Shown piece after piece: positions 8,220-18,179 of a stretch of DNA of 64,000 nt (positions are counted from its first letter, which is position 1; each line of letters opens with the position of its first letter). This stretch comes from Verrucosispora sp. NA02020 (GTDB taxonomy: Bacteria; Actinomycetota; Actinomycetes; Mycobacteriales; Micromonosporaceae): assembly GCF_013364215.1 (NCBI RefSeq), contig NZ_CP054923.1, positions 2,666,001-2,730,000 on the forward strand, written 5' to 3'. A program made the position numbers and the translations under genes. A model generated the notes under the pieces. The model saw only the letters and a program-made list of their open reading frames with translations. It ran no database searches and was not told where the DNA came from.

Positions 8220-8864
8220 ATGGCGACTTTCGTTCTGATCCACGGCGGTGGGGGCAGCGCCTGGGACTGGCATCTTCTGGTCCCTGAGCTGGCTGCCGCG
8301 GGCCATGACGTGGTGGTGCCGGAGCTGCCGATCGAGGACAGGTCTGCGGGGTTTGCCGAGTTCCGCGAAACGGTCGTCAGCGCGGTCGGCGACTGCGGCG
8401 ACCTGGTGGTCGTCGGACACTCGTACGGTGCGTTCACCGCGCCGCTGATTGCCGACATGCTGCCGGTGCGGCTGATCGTCCTGCTCACGCCGATGATCCC
8501 GCAGCCCGGTGAGAGGCCCGGGGACTGGTGGGACAACACCGGTTACCGCAGCGTGGAAGGGCTCAGCGAGGAGCAGCAGTTCTACAACGGCGTGCCGGCC
8601 GAAATCGTCGCGGAGGCCGCGGCGCATGGCCGGGACCAGGTCAGCGCGGAGTGGAACGAGCCGTGGCCCCTGGACGCCTGGCCGGAGGCGCCGACGAAGG
8701 TGCTCATCGCCCGCGAGGACCAGTTCTTCCTGGCGGACTTCCAGCGCCGGGTGGCCGCCGAGCGACTCGGCATCACCCCGGATGAGATCGACGGTTGCCA
8801 CTCAATTGCACTCAGCCGCCCGAAGCAACTCGCCGACCGGCTGACCGCGTACCTGCTGCACTGA
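8220..8864 (+). CDS. Alpha/beta hydrolase
   Basis: 214 residues starting at the ATG at 8220 with GAGG about nine bases upstream; an in-frame ATG at 8187 would add eleven residues without hydrolase character. Oxyanion-hole region FVLIHGGGGSAWDW at residue 4, nucleophile elbow VVGHSYGAF (Ser near residue 67), late catalytic His probably in DGCHSIALSRP near the C-terminus. This is the compact esterase-like family with an HSY elbow found widely in actinobacteria. Cytoplasmic, single-gene unit. Substrate not predictable. Confidence 0.88.
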   Translation: MATFVLIHGGGGSAWDWHLLVPELAAAGHDVVVPELPIEDRSAGFAEFRETVVSAVGDCGDLVVVGHSYGAFTAPLIADMLPVRLIVLLTPMIPQPGERPGDWWDNTGYRSVEGLSEEQQFYNGVPAEIVAEAAAHGRDQVSAEWNEPWPLDAWPEAPTKVLIAREDQFFLADFQRRVAAERLGITPDEIDGCHSIALSRPKQLADRLTAYLLH

Positions 8865-8940
8865 AGGCGCCAGCAGCCTGTCCCACGGCCCTGACGGCTC
8901 AGTGTTTCGGCACCGCATCGCGGCATGAGCGGTTTTCCTA

Positions 8941-9558
8941 TTGCTGGATATCGAGTACTGGCCGATGATCGACGTCGTAGTGGATGCGAACCGGCTGTCG
9001 ACGTTGTGGGACCAACGGTGGCCGGGTTGCTCGAAGCTGCCCTATGAAGTGCGGGAGATCCGGGACCAGTGGGTGCGGTTCCACGCCTTGCCAGGCTCGC
9101 AGCGTTACCCCGACACGGAGATCGAGTACGGCATCGTTCTGGCTCGACACAACACCGTCTTGGCGGAGTTGGTGACCGGCCCCGCCGTGCTGGTGATAAC
9201 CGCTGGCTATTCGGACCAGCCCGACCCGCGGGAACCCGGCCGATCAGCTGAAACCATCGAGGCGCACCGGTCCGGGGCATATTGGACGAGTAGCTGCATC
9301 GATGACGAGCCGGGCTTCGAAAGCTGGATGCATCTCTATGCCAGCGAAACAACCTGGTCGCCCGGCTGCCTCGACCCGCTGCTACGCCACGTATCCGACG
9401 GCGTCATCGGCAACGTCCTTGTCTGTGACGTAGTTCTGAGCTGGCTCTATCACCCGTACGACGGGGGCATGGACATCGTCCTGCCCACCACCGCTGACCG
9501 TGACGCCCTGCGGAGCCGACACCAGGACTGGCTCTCCGCACACCCACGAGGCCTGTAG
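8941..9558 (+). CDS. DUF3885-like protein
   Basis: 205 residues if started at TTG 8941, or 196 from the ATG at 8968. Features recalled for DUF3885: a WVRFHALPGSQRYPDTEIEY segment with GIVLARHNTVLAEL after it (residues about 40-80), and a C-terminal LYHPYDGGMDIVLPT. No signal peptide or membrane segment. Function of the family is unknown; members are often small cytoplasmic proteins of accessory regions. The start codon is uncertain because neither candidate has a strong ribosome site. Confidence 0.6.
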   Translation: MLDIEYWPMIDVVVDANRLSTLWDQRWPGCSKLPYEVREIRDQWVRFHALPGSQRYPDTEIEYGIVLARHNTVLAELVTGPAVLVITAGYSDQPDPREPGRSAETIEAHRSGAYWTSSCIDDEPGFESWMHLYASETTWSPGCLDPLLRHVSDGVIGNVLVCDVVLSWLYHPYDGGMDIVLPTTADRDALRSRHQDWLSAHPRGL

Positions 9559-9613
9559 GACTCATGTCCCAGATACTGCCAAGCAGCGCGAGTACCGAAT
9601 GGCGCGTCGCGTC

Positions 9614-10177
9614 TCAGGTGCTGGCGGGGTAGTACTTCATGCCGTCGGGGCTGGGCGTCAGGATCGCGTGATAGCGCTGGTCGCCGTTGTTGCCGTGGTC
9701 CTCATAGACTTCAAAACCGATGAGTGCACGGTGGAACGGCACCTCGCCGTGAACGGCGATCGCGATGTCAGCCAGCCACCGGTCGAGCGGGCTACGCCAG
9801 GTCAACGATTCCACGCCGCTGGATTCGTCGAAGGGGTAGCCGCCGACGCGGCGGTCGACTCGGGTCAGCGCGCCCAGCGGTAGGTAAAGCTCCAAGGTAT
9901 CCGTCCCCTCGTACCGGGACAGGAAAGCACCGCAGACGACGCGGGCGCCCGAGGGCAGCGTCAGCGTTCCGCGTACGTGACCATGCTCGTGGAGAGCCAC
10001 CACGCCAAGGTCGACTGCCGCGAACCCGGTCCCGTCGCCGCGAAGACGATGGCAGCCCTGGACGTCGGCGGCACGCCACAGGCACGATAAAACCCGGCCG
10101 ACGGTGGCATCGTCAGATGCGCCGAGCACCAGGCACAGTTCGTAGAAGCCACCCGTCCAGTTCTCGTCGTCGTTCAT
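9614..10177 (-). CDS. Hypothetical protein
   Basis: 187 residues from the ATG at 10175-10177 (MNDDENWTGG). Not recognised. Begins with YELCLVLGASDDATVGRVL and continues as an alpha/beta protein with LTLPSGARVVCGAFL and LELYLPLGALTRVDRRVGG in the middle and FHRALIGFEVYEDH near the end. No signal or membrane segment. It ends 56 bases from the converging DUF3885-like gene and its start is 58 bases downstream of the HAD gene, so the two minus-strand genes may be cotranscribed. Confidence 0.65.
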   Translation of the reverse strand: MNDDENWTGGFYELCLVLGASDDATVGRVLSCLWRAADVQGCHRLRGDGTGFAAVDLGVVALHEHGHVRGTLTLPSGARVVCGAFLSRYEGTDTLELYLPLGALTRVDRRVGGYPFDESSGVESLTWRSPLDRWLADIAIAVHGEVPFHRALIGFEVYEDHGNNGDQRYHAILTPSPDGMKYYPAST

Positions 10178-10235
10178 ATCGTCCGCGATCCGCACCGCAT
10201 CACCATCGCCGATTCGCCCGCAGACGTCACCCTGG

Positions 10236-10826
10236 TTATCCGTGCCGCACCGCGTCGCGGCCATGAGCCGACGAGCCGGTACGCGACGGATGGCCCAGCG
10301 GATCAAGCTGTCTGTTCCGGTGGTCGAGCCAGCGGCGCACTGCCGCGAGGTCGAGGTCGGTCAGTCCCACGTGCGGGTCGACGCGGTTCAGCAGCGTCGG
10401 GTGTGGGTGATGTGCGGCGGCCCATCGCCGGTCGGCGTCGGTGATCTCGTCGTCGAGCCAGACGAATGGACGTTCTGCCGCCCACCGCGCCACCGATGCG
10501 GTCTTCCAGTGCACCCCGCTCGGTGGTTCTTCGTCATCGTCGATCCAGTCGACGACAGGCAGAGCAGGTAGGCCGAGCCGAGGTGCCACTACCTCGTTCG
10601 CCTCGGCCATCCACGTACTCGCCCAGACCAGCTCACCCGGCAAGGCGAGGAGCCGGCGACCGTCATCGAGGTCAAGACGATCCAGCAGGGGATTGCCGTA
10701 GCAATCGGGACCGTCTTCCGCGCTGCCGCTGTGTGCACGCCCGGCAGCGGCTGGCCGGGCCCGAAACGGGATGAGCACACCGTCGATGTCAACAAAGACC
10801 ACCGGTCTTCCGTCGCTGGCAGACAC
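10236..10826 (-). CDS. HAD-superfamily hydrolase-like protein
   Basis: 196 residues from a GTG at 10824-10826. The N-terminus carries HAD motif I, VVFVDIDGVLIPF (both Asp present), followed by LVWASTWMAEANEVVAPRLG resembling motif II (Ser/Thr), and FVWLDDEITDADRRWA as the acidic motif IV. This is the short actinobacterial HAD form often annotated as a secreted-less phosphatase. Activity probably Mg-dependent phosphate transfer or hydrolysis; substrate unknown. An upstream extension of the frame lacks coding character, which favours this start. Confidence 0.8.
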   Translation of the reverse strand: MSASDGRPVVFVDIDGVLIPFRARPAAAGRAHSGSAEDGPDCYGNPLLDRLDLDDGRRLLALPGELVWASTWMAEANEVVAPRLGLPALPVVDWIDDDEEPPSGVHWKTASVARWAAERPFVWLDDEITDADRRWAAAHHPHPTLLNRVDPHVGLTDLDLAAVRRWLDHRNRQLDPLGHPSRTGSSAHGRDAVRHG

Positions 10827-11339
10827 CGCCGAACCGTACCGCTCATCGGCGGTCAGCGATCGTCGCGGCCAGCTACCCGAACCTGACGTAGCGCGCGGCC
10901 TGCGGCTGAAGCGGATGCAGGGCAAGGCGCTGAATTGGCGCACTCCGCGTGGCGTTGATGACGGACACGACCTCGACGAGCGCCGGCACATGGCCGGCCT
11001 AACCCTGGGCGATACGGCAGGCCGCCCAACCATGACTACGTCGGGGCGCCACCGACCGGGGCAGCCCACCTCACCTCCTGCCGGCGGCGAATGAGCGAAA
11101 CTCTTTGCAAGATCGCTGTGCGTGAGGATGCTGGCCTCGGTCAGGCGGTGATTGGTGGGCGCTGGGCGTTTTGGGTCGGTAAGGAGTGGCGGCGGGTCTG
11201 CTACTGAACATTGCCTGTCGATGCGGAGCGTGTTTGTCCCTGGTGGACCTTCGTTCGGGTCACCTCGGTGAGGTCTTGTGTCGAGGCTTGGCGATGTCTA
11301 GCGTGTCGATCACTTTCTTGATCGACGGGGAGTGTTGCC
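10827..11339. other. Long leader region ahead of the RHS toxin gene
   Basis: 513 bases without a gene between the HAD gene (minus) and the RHS gene (plus). The last 200 bases are less GC-rich than the flanks and probably hold the RHS promoter. A hairpin sits right against the ribosome site (listed separately). Confidence 0.5.
11305..11326 (+). promoter_or_regulatory. Hairpin immediately upstream of the RHS ribosome site
   Basis: GTCGATCA (11305-11312) and TGATCGAC (11319-11326) form a perfect 8-bp stem with loop CTTTCT. The Shine-Dalgarno GGGGAG starts at the next base and the ATG is at 11340. Placement suggests either an operator or an RNA element protecting or gating translation of the very large gene. 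Inferred. Confidence 0.45.
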
Positions 11340-14300
11340 ATGTTTGCTGGCTGCCGCGGGGGCACCGCATTTGACCGTTTTGGCGTACGTGGAAGGGTCA
11401 GGGCGGGAGTTCTGGCGGTGGCGGTGCTGGCGGCGTTGCTGCCGGTGGTGCAGGTGCGGGAGCCGGCGGCGGCTGCTGCGCCGGCCTTAGCGCCGGGTGA
11501 TTCGGCGTCGGTGGCGAGTCGCGGTTTGCGGCAGGTGGAGCAGGGCCCGGATCCGGACGATGAGCATGCGGTGACTGAGCCGTTGCCGGAGGCGGAGTTC
11601 CCGGCCGGTGGTGAGACGGTGCTCGATCTTCAGGACGCGGCCGCTGCGCGGCAGGCGTTCGGTGTGACCGTGGCGCAGGCAGGCGACAGTGTGGCGGGGC
11701 GTGGTGTCGCCGTCGATGAGGTCGGTGCGGTGCGGGTGCGGGCGTTCGACCGGGCGGCGTCGGTGGCGTTGGGTAATGCGGGTCCGTTGTATTCGTTGGC
11801 GCGGGCGGACGGGTCGACGGCCACTGGTGCGGTGCGGGTGGAGATCGACTATTCGGGTTTCGCGCAGGCGTTCGGTGGTTCGTTCGCGGATCGGTTGACC
11901 TTGGTGCGGTTGCCGGAGTGTGCGGCGTCGACGCCGGAGGTGCCGGAGTGTTCGGCGGGTCCGGTCTGGGTGTCGTCGGTGAACGATCCGCATGCGCAGA
12001 AGCTGACGGCGGTGGTGGACGTCGGTGGTGACCCGAGCGGTGCCGGTGGTCGCACTGGGGTGTTCTCGGGATTCGCGACGGACAGTGCGGTGGCGTCGGC
12101 GGGCGTGTACGCGTTGGCGGCGTCGGCGTCGGGTGGGTCGACGGGGTCGTACACGGCGACTGACTTGAAGGAGTCGGGTTCGTGGCAGGTGGGGGAGAGC
12201 GCGGGGTCGTTCTCGTACTCGTATCCGTTGCCGGAACCGCCGCTGCCGTACGGACGTGCGTTGGGGCTGGGATTGTCGTACAGCTCGTCGGCGGTCGACG
12301 GAATGACCCACGGGACGAACAACCAGTCGGGCCCGGTGGGCTTGGGTTGGTCGTACACGCCGGGGTTCATTGAGCGGGCGTACAAGCCGTGTCCGGCGCA
12401 TCCGACGGAGATGTGTTGGGAGTCGCCGGACGACCATGATGGTGAGGCGGCCACCACCGATCAGGGCTCGGCGTTGATGACGATCTCGTTGCAGGGCCAG
12501 TCGACGCACATCGTGAAGACCACGACCGGGGTGTGGAAGACCGTCGATGACCTGGGTTGGCGGGTGGAGTTCCTTCCCGGTGGTGCGGAGGACGACGGCT
12601 ACTGGAAGGTGTGGACGCAGGACGGCACGGAGTACCGGTTCGGGTTCGAGCGGGATTCGGTGTGGAAGATGTCGTTCCTGGGCGATGAGGCGGGGGAGCC
12701 GTGTCATGGCTCGTATCCGGGTTCGTGTCGGGATCCGTGGCGGTGGAACCTGGACCGGGTTCGGGACGCGAATGAAAACGACACGGTGCTGTCGTGGACG
12801 CGGGAGACGAACCATTACAAGCGGGCGTTGACCGGGTCGGTGTTGGAGTACGACCGTGGTGGCTACCTGTCGGAGATCCAGTACGCGAAGAACTCGACCG
12901 AGGCGGGTGCGGTCCCGGTCGGCCGCACGGTGCTCAGTTGGGCGAGCCGGTGTGTGGAACGCACCGCCGAGGACGACCCGTTGAACAACACGCCGGCGGC
13001 GTGTCCGTCGATGTCGTCGAGCCCGTCGTCGTATCCGGACGTACCTGCTGATCTGAGTTGTGGGTCGTCGTCGTGCGGCAACTACAGCCAGTCGTACTTC
13101 ACCAGCCGGATCCTCGATCGGGTGACGTCGTATCAGTGGAACGCGGGTGCGGCGGCGTGGAACAACGTCGGTCGGGTGCAGTTGTCGTACAAGGTGATCA
13201 ACCCGCCGGGGCTCACGGAGCGGGTGTTCATCCTGGACTACATCCGGCCGGTGGGGTTGATCGGCGCGGACGCGAACAAGATCGATCTGCCGCCGGTGAA
13301 CTTCGACTACGTCGACGGGGTGCAGCCGGACTACCGGGACGGCCGGGTCGACTACGACGAGGCCGGGTTGGGCGTGTCGGCGATGCGGATGCCACGGCTG
13401 CTCGTGGCCCGTAACGGCATGGGCGGCCGTACCGAGGTCACCTACGGCACGCAGCGGCCGTGTCCGCAGGGCGGGTCGAACCAGTCGGGCTACACCACCT
13501 GGCACAACAGCAAGCAGGGCAACTGGGACGTCAACACGCAGGACTGCTACCCGATCTTCCACACCCCACCCGGCGCGGACCCGGGCTTCGGGATCTTCCA
13601 CAAGTATCTGGTCAAGAAGGTCGTGGTGAAGGACCAGGTGGGTGGCTCACCGGACCAGGTCACCCAGTACGACTACTCCGTCGGCACCCCGGCCTGGAAG
13701 ACCCCCCACAGCCCGCTGATCGCCGACGAACACGAGACGTGGAACCTGTTCGCGGGCTACAACAAGGTCCGTGTCGTGCAGGGCTCAGGCACGGACCCGT
13801 CGAAGTACACGGTGTCGACGTCGACGTTCTTCCGCGGCATGTACCACGACTACTACGACCCCGGCAGCGGCGGCGGCCTCAAGGAAACCACCGTCACCGA
13901 CTGGGCCGGCAACACCTACGACGACCACTACGCACGCGCCGGACGGGTCCTGCAGACCCAGCAGTACCGAATGACCACCTACAACGCCAACCCCGCCAAC
14001 GCCTCCTACACCGAGGTCGGCAGCACCCGCTACGACCACGTCATCCAGGGCAACCTCAACGGCCCCGGCTGGTGGAACCCCCGCCAGGTCCGCGTCGGCC
14101 TGGAGAACCACCGCGTCAAACTCGAGGACGGCAACTGGCGGGAGACCTCCCAGCACACCGTCTACGACGCGACATACGGCCTACCAGTACGTTTCCACCA
14201 GTACCACCAGACCGGCGTCGCCGACAACATGTGCACCTCCTACACCTACGCCCGACGCAACGAGCCAGGCTCCTTTTACCTGGTCAACTACCCGGAACGG

Positions 14301-17300
14301 GTCGAGACCTGGTCCGGCGACACCTGCGGCTCAGGAACACTCCTGTCGCGCACCGTCACCTTCTACGACACCTACACCGTCGAAGGCTCCCAGACACCGT
14401 TCGACGGCAACGTCGCCGAGGTCCGCACCTACCACAGCCCGACCAGCTTCGTGTCTACTGGTCGGAGCACCTTCGACAACACGGGTCGACCGATCACCTC
14501 GACGGACTCGGCAGGGCTGACCACCACGACCAGTTACAGCCCGGCGGTGAACTGGCCGGACAACGGAATCACCAGCACGGTCGGTGGCGGCTTCAACCAC
14601 GCCACCGTCACCCTGGTAGACCGGCACACCGGGCAGCCCTCACAGATCAGAGACCCGAACGGCAAGGTCACCGACCTCGTTTACGACCAGGTCGGCCGGC
14701 TCGCCGAGGTGTACCTGCCCGGGCAGGCCAAGTCATCCGGGGTGCCATCGCTGCGGTTCAGCTACCAGATCACCTCCAGTGGCACCGGCCAACCAACCGC
14801 ACCCTCCCGCACCAGGACCGAAACGCTGCGTTCCCACAGCGGCAGCCCTGTGTTCTTGAACTCCTACCAGTACGTCGATGGTCTCGGCCGAGCCAGGGAA
14901 ACCCAACAACCCGGCCCGAACGGCGGACGCATCGTCGCCGCCACCACCTACGACGCCCGCGGCAACGTCGCTGCCACCACCGACCGCTTCCACAACAGTT
15001 CCGCAGCCGGTGCCGGACTGGTCAACCCGAACCTGACCGCTGTCCCCGCTGTCCGCGAGACCACCTACGACCACCTCAACCGGGCAACCGTCGAGGTCGA
15101 CAAGAAACTCGGCACCGCCTGGCGGCAGAGCACCGCGACCTACTACGGCGACCGCGTCATGGTCGTGCCCCCGGCCGGGGGCACCAAAACCGTCAGCCAC
15201 CTCGACGTACGCGGCAACGTCACGCGCCTGGACGAGTACACCTCAGCCACCAACCCGAACACCCACCAGAGCACCACCTACACCTACGACCTCCTCGACC
15301 AACTCACCGCCGTAGTCGACCCGGCCGGCAACACCTGGACCCACACCTACGACCTCGCCGGCCGTCTCACCCAGAAGGCCGACCCGGACGCAGGCACCAG
15401 CAGCACTCACTACGACGCTGCCGGCCGACTCTCCTACACCATCGACGGCCGCGGACAGAGAATCTCGGCCCAGTACGACGGCAAGTCCCGGACCATCGGC
15501 CGCTGGGCCGGCGACGTCGGCACCGGCACCCGATTGGCGAGTTACGTCTACGACAGCCTCGCCAAGGGACAGCTGACCTCGTCCACTCGCCACGACATCG
15601 GCGGCAACTACACCACCACCGTCACCGGGTACACGGACCGCTACCTGCCCACGGGTACCAGCGTCACCATCCCGGCAGCCGAAGGCGCCCTCGCCGGCAC
15701 CTACACCAACACACTCACCTACGACAAAGCCGGAAACGTCACCACCAGCACCCAGCCAGCCATCGGTGGACTACCCGCCGAAACACTGACCTTCGGCTAC
15801 GACAACAACGGCTACCCCACCACCATGACCGGCCTCGACACCTACGTCGCCGCCACCAGCTACTACGCCCACGGCCCCACCCACCAACTCCTCCTCGGCG
15901 CCACCGGCAAACGGGTACGCCTCACCCAAACCATCGACCAGCAGACCGGACGCCTCGACGCCACCAACATCGACCTCGAAGACAGCCCCGGCACCTTCAC
16001 CAGCAAGTACGCCACCGGCTACCGCTACGACGCCATCGGCAACATCACCTCGATCCTCGGCAGCACCGACGGCACCGCCGACCAGATCGAATGCTTCCGC
16101 TACGACCCCCTCCGCCGACTCACCACCGCCTGGACCGGTAACACCCCTACTGCCACCGCCTGCGACCAAACACCGCAACGAGGCGGCAGCATCGACCCCT
16201 ACTGGCGCTCCTGGGGATTCGACACCGTCGGCAACCGCACCACCCAAACCGACCACAATCCCGCCGGCAACACCACCTGGACCTACGCCTACCCCAACCC
16301 GGGCGCCAGCCGACCCCACGCCGTCACCAGCATCACCGCCACCGGCCCCCTCGCCACCACACCGACCCGGTCCTACACCTACGACACCGCCGGAAACACT
16401 CTCACCCGCCACACCGACAGCGGAGTGGCGCAGCAACTGGCGTGGGATGCCGAAGGTCGCGTCGACACCCTCAGCGAAGGCAGTGACGAGACCACCTACA
16501 TCTATGACACCGCAGGCAACCGGCTGATCAGCCGCGGTCCTGACAAAGCCACCCTCTACCTCGGCGCCACGGAACTCACACTTCCCGCCGGCGCCACCCA
16601 GACTGACGGAACCCGCTACTACAGCGCCGCCGACGGCATCATCGCGGTTCGCACACACACCGGCCTCGTCTGGAGCGCAGGTGACCACCACGGCACCGAG
16701 CAGATCCAAATCAAGGCCGACAACCTGACCACCACCCGCAAGCGACTCCTGCCCTACGGAGAAGATCGCACCACGCCACCCTCCATTTTCCTCGGCACTC
16801 GGGGATTCGTCGGCGGCACCCAAGATGACACCGGTCTCACGCACCTCGGCGCCCGAGAATACGACCCCACAATCGGTCGATTCATCAGCGTCGACCCCAT
16901 CCAAGACCTCGCAGACCCACAACAATGGAACGGCTACAGCTACGCCAACAACAACCCGACCAGCTTCAGCGATCCCACCGGCCTCTACGCCATCGGCGAC
17001 CACGGAGGCAACCTCCGCGACTACAGCCCCAAACCCGGCAAGCACAAGATCGTCGACCACCGCCAACCCCACGAGAAGCGCCACAAGCCGCCCCGAGAGC
17101 CCGAAAGGACGCAGCCGAAGGGCGGCGGCGGGAAAGACCCGGAACGCGCGCGTAAAGCTGCCAAGGACGCCTTCCTGCAGACCTACACCGAAGACAACCT
17201 CGCCTGCCGCGCCCACCGCAGCACCTGCTCCGCCATGCGAGACGCCGTCATGAATGGCTACGACCCCATCAAGGCCGAAATCCAGGTCCAATGCGGCGAC

Positions 17301-18179
17301 TTCAGCTACGATCGATTCGCCTGCATGAACAGCCTCGGCTGGGAATGGGACTGCGGCGTCGCCCCCTGCCCAGAGTCCTGGATCTACAGCTGGGAACTCG
17401 CACTAGCCGCCACTGACGCCATAGCGATCATGGCCACCGTCAAAGCCATCCGGCATCTGTGCAGCTTCAGCCCCGAAACCCACGTCCTCCTCGCCGACGG
17501 CACCACCAAACCCATCAGCCAACTACTGGTCGGCGACGAAGTCTTAGCAACTGACCCGAAGTCCGGTGAGAGCGGGAAACGGCGGGTCACGCACGTGTGG
17601 GTCCACGAAGATGACGTCCGCACCCTCGGCGTTGATGGAGCCACCCTCGCCACAACCGAAGATCACCCCTTCTGGAATGAGACGGACCGAGAGTGGCAGC
17701 AGGCAGCGGCACTCGAGCCCGGCCACCGGCTTTCTAGTCCTTCGGGTGAAGTAGCGGCGGTCACCGAGAGAGTATCGTTGACCGGCTGGCGCGCCCTCGC
17801 CTACAACCTCACGATCGCAGACATCCACACGTACTATGTGCTCGCTGGCAAAACCCCGGTGCTGGTCCACAACACCTGTCCGGAAGCTGCCCGTCTTACT
17901 AGCAGCCCTAGCGTTCCGGTAATTAACAGCAAAACGGTGCACATGGACAAGAACGGCCGCTTCCGGATCGATGTCGAGAACCAGAATCCGGGACGCCCTG
18001 GCGCAAATATTCACCTTCAGCCCATGGGGCGCGGTGCCTCAGGTAAATACTACTATCATCAGAGCACGGGACAGTGGATTTCGGAAAGCGGAGAGGTGCT
18101 GGCGCCAAGGATTGCAAATCAGGTGCCGCGAAGTGCGATCAGTAAGGCTTATCAATATTTGGGGATTACGCCGCCGTGA
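11340..18179 (+). CDS. Secreted RHS-repeat polymorphic toxin with Hint domain
   Basis: 2279 residues. Residues about 20-45 form a signal-like hydrophobic stretch (VLAVAVLAALLPVV) after a basic start, so the protein is exported. Then come a long beta region and many RHS/YD repeats (TYDLAGRLTQKADPDAG, HYDAAGRLSYTIDGRG) to about 1800, which by analogy form a shell enclosing the toxin. The RHS core ends GAREYDPTIGRFISVDPI...NPTSFSDPTGLYAIGDHG (about 1835-1890). A Hint domain runs from CSFSPETHVLLADG (Cys about 2041) through TEDHPFWN to VLAGKTPVLVHNTC (about 2180); in such toxins it releases the C-terminus. The last 100 residues are the toxin tip, with NPGRPGANIHLQ and KYYYHQSTGQW, a class I cannot name. 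The tip is AT-richer than the rest. Third-codon usage changes near 13.4-13.9 kb. Confidence 0.92.
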   Translation: MFAGCRGGTAFDRFGVRGRVRAGVLAVAVLAALLPVVQVREPAAAAAPALAPGDSASVASRGLRQVEQGPDPDDEHAVTEPLPEAEFPAGGETVLDLQDAAAARQAFGVTVAQAGDSVAGRGVAVDEVGAVRVRAFDRAASVALGNAGPLYSLARADGSTATGAVRVEIDYSGFAQAFGGSFADRLTLVRLPECAASTPEVPECSAGPVWVSSVNDPHAQKLTAVVDVGGDPSGAGGRTGVFSGFATDSAVASAGVYALAASASGGSTGSYTATDLKESGSWQVGESAGSFSYSYPLPEPPLPYGRALGLGLSYSSSAVDGMTHGTNNQSGPVGLGWSYTPGFIERAYKPCPAHPTEMCWESPDDHDGEAATTDQGSALMTISLQGQSTHIVKTTTGVWKTVDDLGWRVEFLPGGAEDDGYWKVWTQDGTEYRFGFERDSVWKMSFLGDEAGEPCHGSYPGSCRDPWRWNLDRVRDANENDTVLSWTRETNHYKRALTGSVLEYDRGGYLSEIQYAKNSTEAGAVPVGRTVLSWASRCVERTAEDDPLNNTPAACPSMSSSPSSYPDVPADLSCGSSSCGNYSQSYFTSRILDRVTSYQWNAGAAAWNNVGRVQLSYKVINPPGLTERVFILDYIRPVGLIGADANKIDLPPVNFDYVDGVQPDYRDGRVDYDEAGLGVSAMRMPRLLVARNGMGGRTEVTYGTQRPCPQGGSNQSGYTTWHNSKQGNWDVNTQDCYPIFHTPPGADPGFGIFHKYLVKKVVVKDQVGGSPDQVTQYDYSVGTPAWKTPHSPLIADEHETWNLFAGYNKVRVVQGSGTDPSKYTVSTSTFFRGMYHDYYDPGSGGGLKETTVTDWAGNTYDDHYARAGRVLQTQQYRMTTYNANPANASYTEVGSTRYDHVIQGNLNGPGWWNPRQVRVGLENHRVKLEDGNWRETSQHTVYDATYGLPVRFHQYHQTGVADNMCTSYTYARRNEPGSFYLVNYPERVETWSGDTCGSGTLLSRTVTFYDTYTVEGSQTPFDGNVAEVRTYHSPTSFVSTGRSTFDNTGRPITSTDSAGLTTTTSYSPAVNWPDNGITSTVGGGFNHATVTLVDRHTGQPSQIRDPNGKVTDLVYDQVGRLAEVYLPGQAKSSGVPSLRFSYQITSSGTGQPTAPSRTRTETLRSHSGSPVFLNSYQYVDGLGRARETQQPGPNGGRIVAATTYDARGNVAATTDRFHNSSAAGAGLVNPNLTAVPAVRETTYDHLNRATVEVDKKLGTAWRQSTATYYGDRVMVVPPAGGTKTVSHLDVRGNVTRLDEYTSATNPNTHQSTTYTYDLLDQLTAVVDPAGNTWTHTYDLAGRLTQKADPDAGTSSTHYDAAGRLSYTIDGRGQRISAQYDGKSRTIGRWAGDVGTGTRLASYVYDSLAKGQLTSSTRHDIGGNYTTTVTGYTDRYLPTGTSVTIPAAEGALAGTYTNTLTYDKAGNVTTSTQPAIGGLPAETLTFGYDNNGYPTTMTGLDTYVAATSYYAHGPTHQLLLGATGKRVRLTQTIDQQTGRLDATNIDLEDSPGTFTSKYATGYRYDAIGNITSILGSTDGTADQIECFRYDPLRRLTTAWTGNTPTATACDQTPQRGGSIDPYWRSWGFDTVGNRTTQTDHNPAGNTTWTYAYPNPGASRPHAVTSITATGPLATTPTRSYTYDTAGNTLTRHTDSGVAQQLAWDAEGRVDTLSEGSDETTYIYDTAGNRLISRGPDKATLYLGATELTLPAGATQTDGTRYYSAADGIIAVRTHTGLVWSAGDHHGTEQIQIKADNLTTTRKRLLPYGEDRTTPPSIFLGTRGFVGGTQDDTGLTHLGAREYDPTIGRFISVDPIQDLADPQQWNGYSYANNNPTSFSDPTGLYAIGDHGGNLRDYSPKPGKHKIVDHRQPHEKRHKPPREPERTQPKGGGGKDPERARKAAKDAFLQTYTEDNLACRAHRSTCSAMRDAVMNGYDPIKAEIQVQCGDFSYDRFACMNSLGWEWDCGVAPCPESWIYSWELALAATDAIAIMATVKAIRHLCSFSPETHVLLADGTTKPISQLLVGDEVLATDPKSGESGKRRVTHVWVHEDDVRTLGVDGATLATTEDHPFWNETDREWQQAAALEPGHRLSSPSGEVAAVTERVSLTGWRALAYNLTIADIHTYYVLAGKTPVLVHNTCPEAARLTSSPSVPVINSKTVHMDKNGRFRIDVENQNPGRPGANIHLQPMGRGASGKYYYHQSTGQWISESGEVLAPRIANQVPRSAISKAYQYLGITPP

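Noticed and set aside
11487..13601. Long open frame antisense to the first part of the RHS gene
   Set aside because: Arises from G-rich third positions of the real gene; Arg/His-rich, no domain, no ribosome site.
13460..16141. Long plus-strand frame in another phase inside the RHS gene
   Set aside because: Arg/Pro/His-rich shadow caused by C-rich third positions; the RHS repeats are in the other frame.
17460..17880. Hint domain as a splicing intein
   Set aside because: No extein with known function follows; context is the RHS core and a toxin tip, where Hint domains cleave rather than splice.
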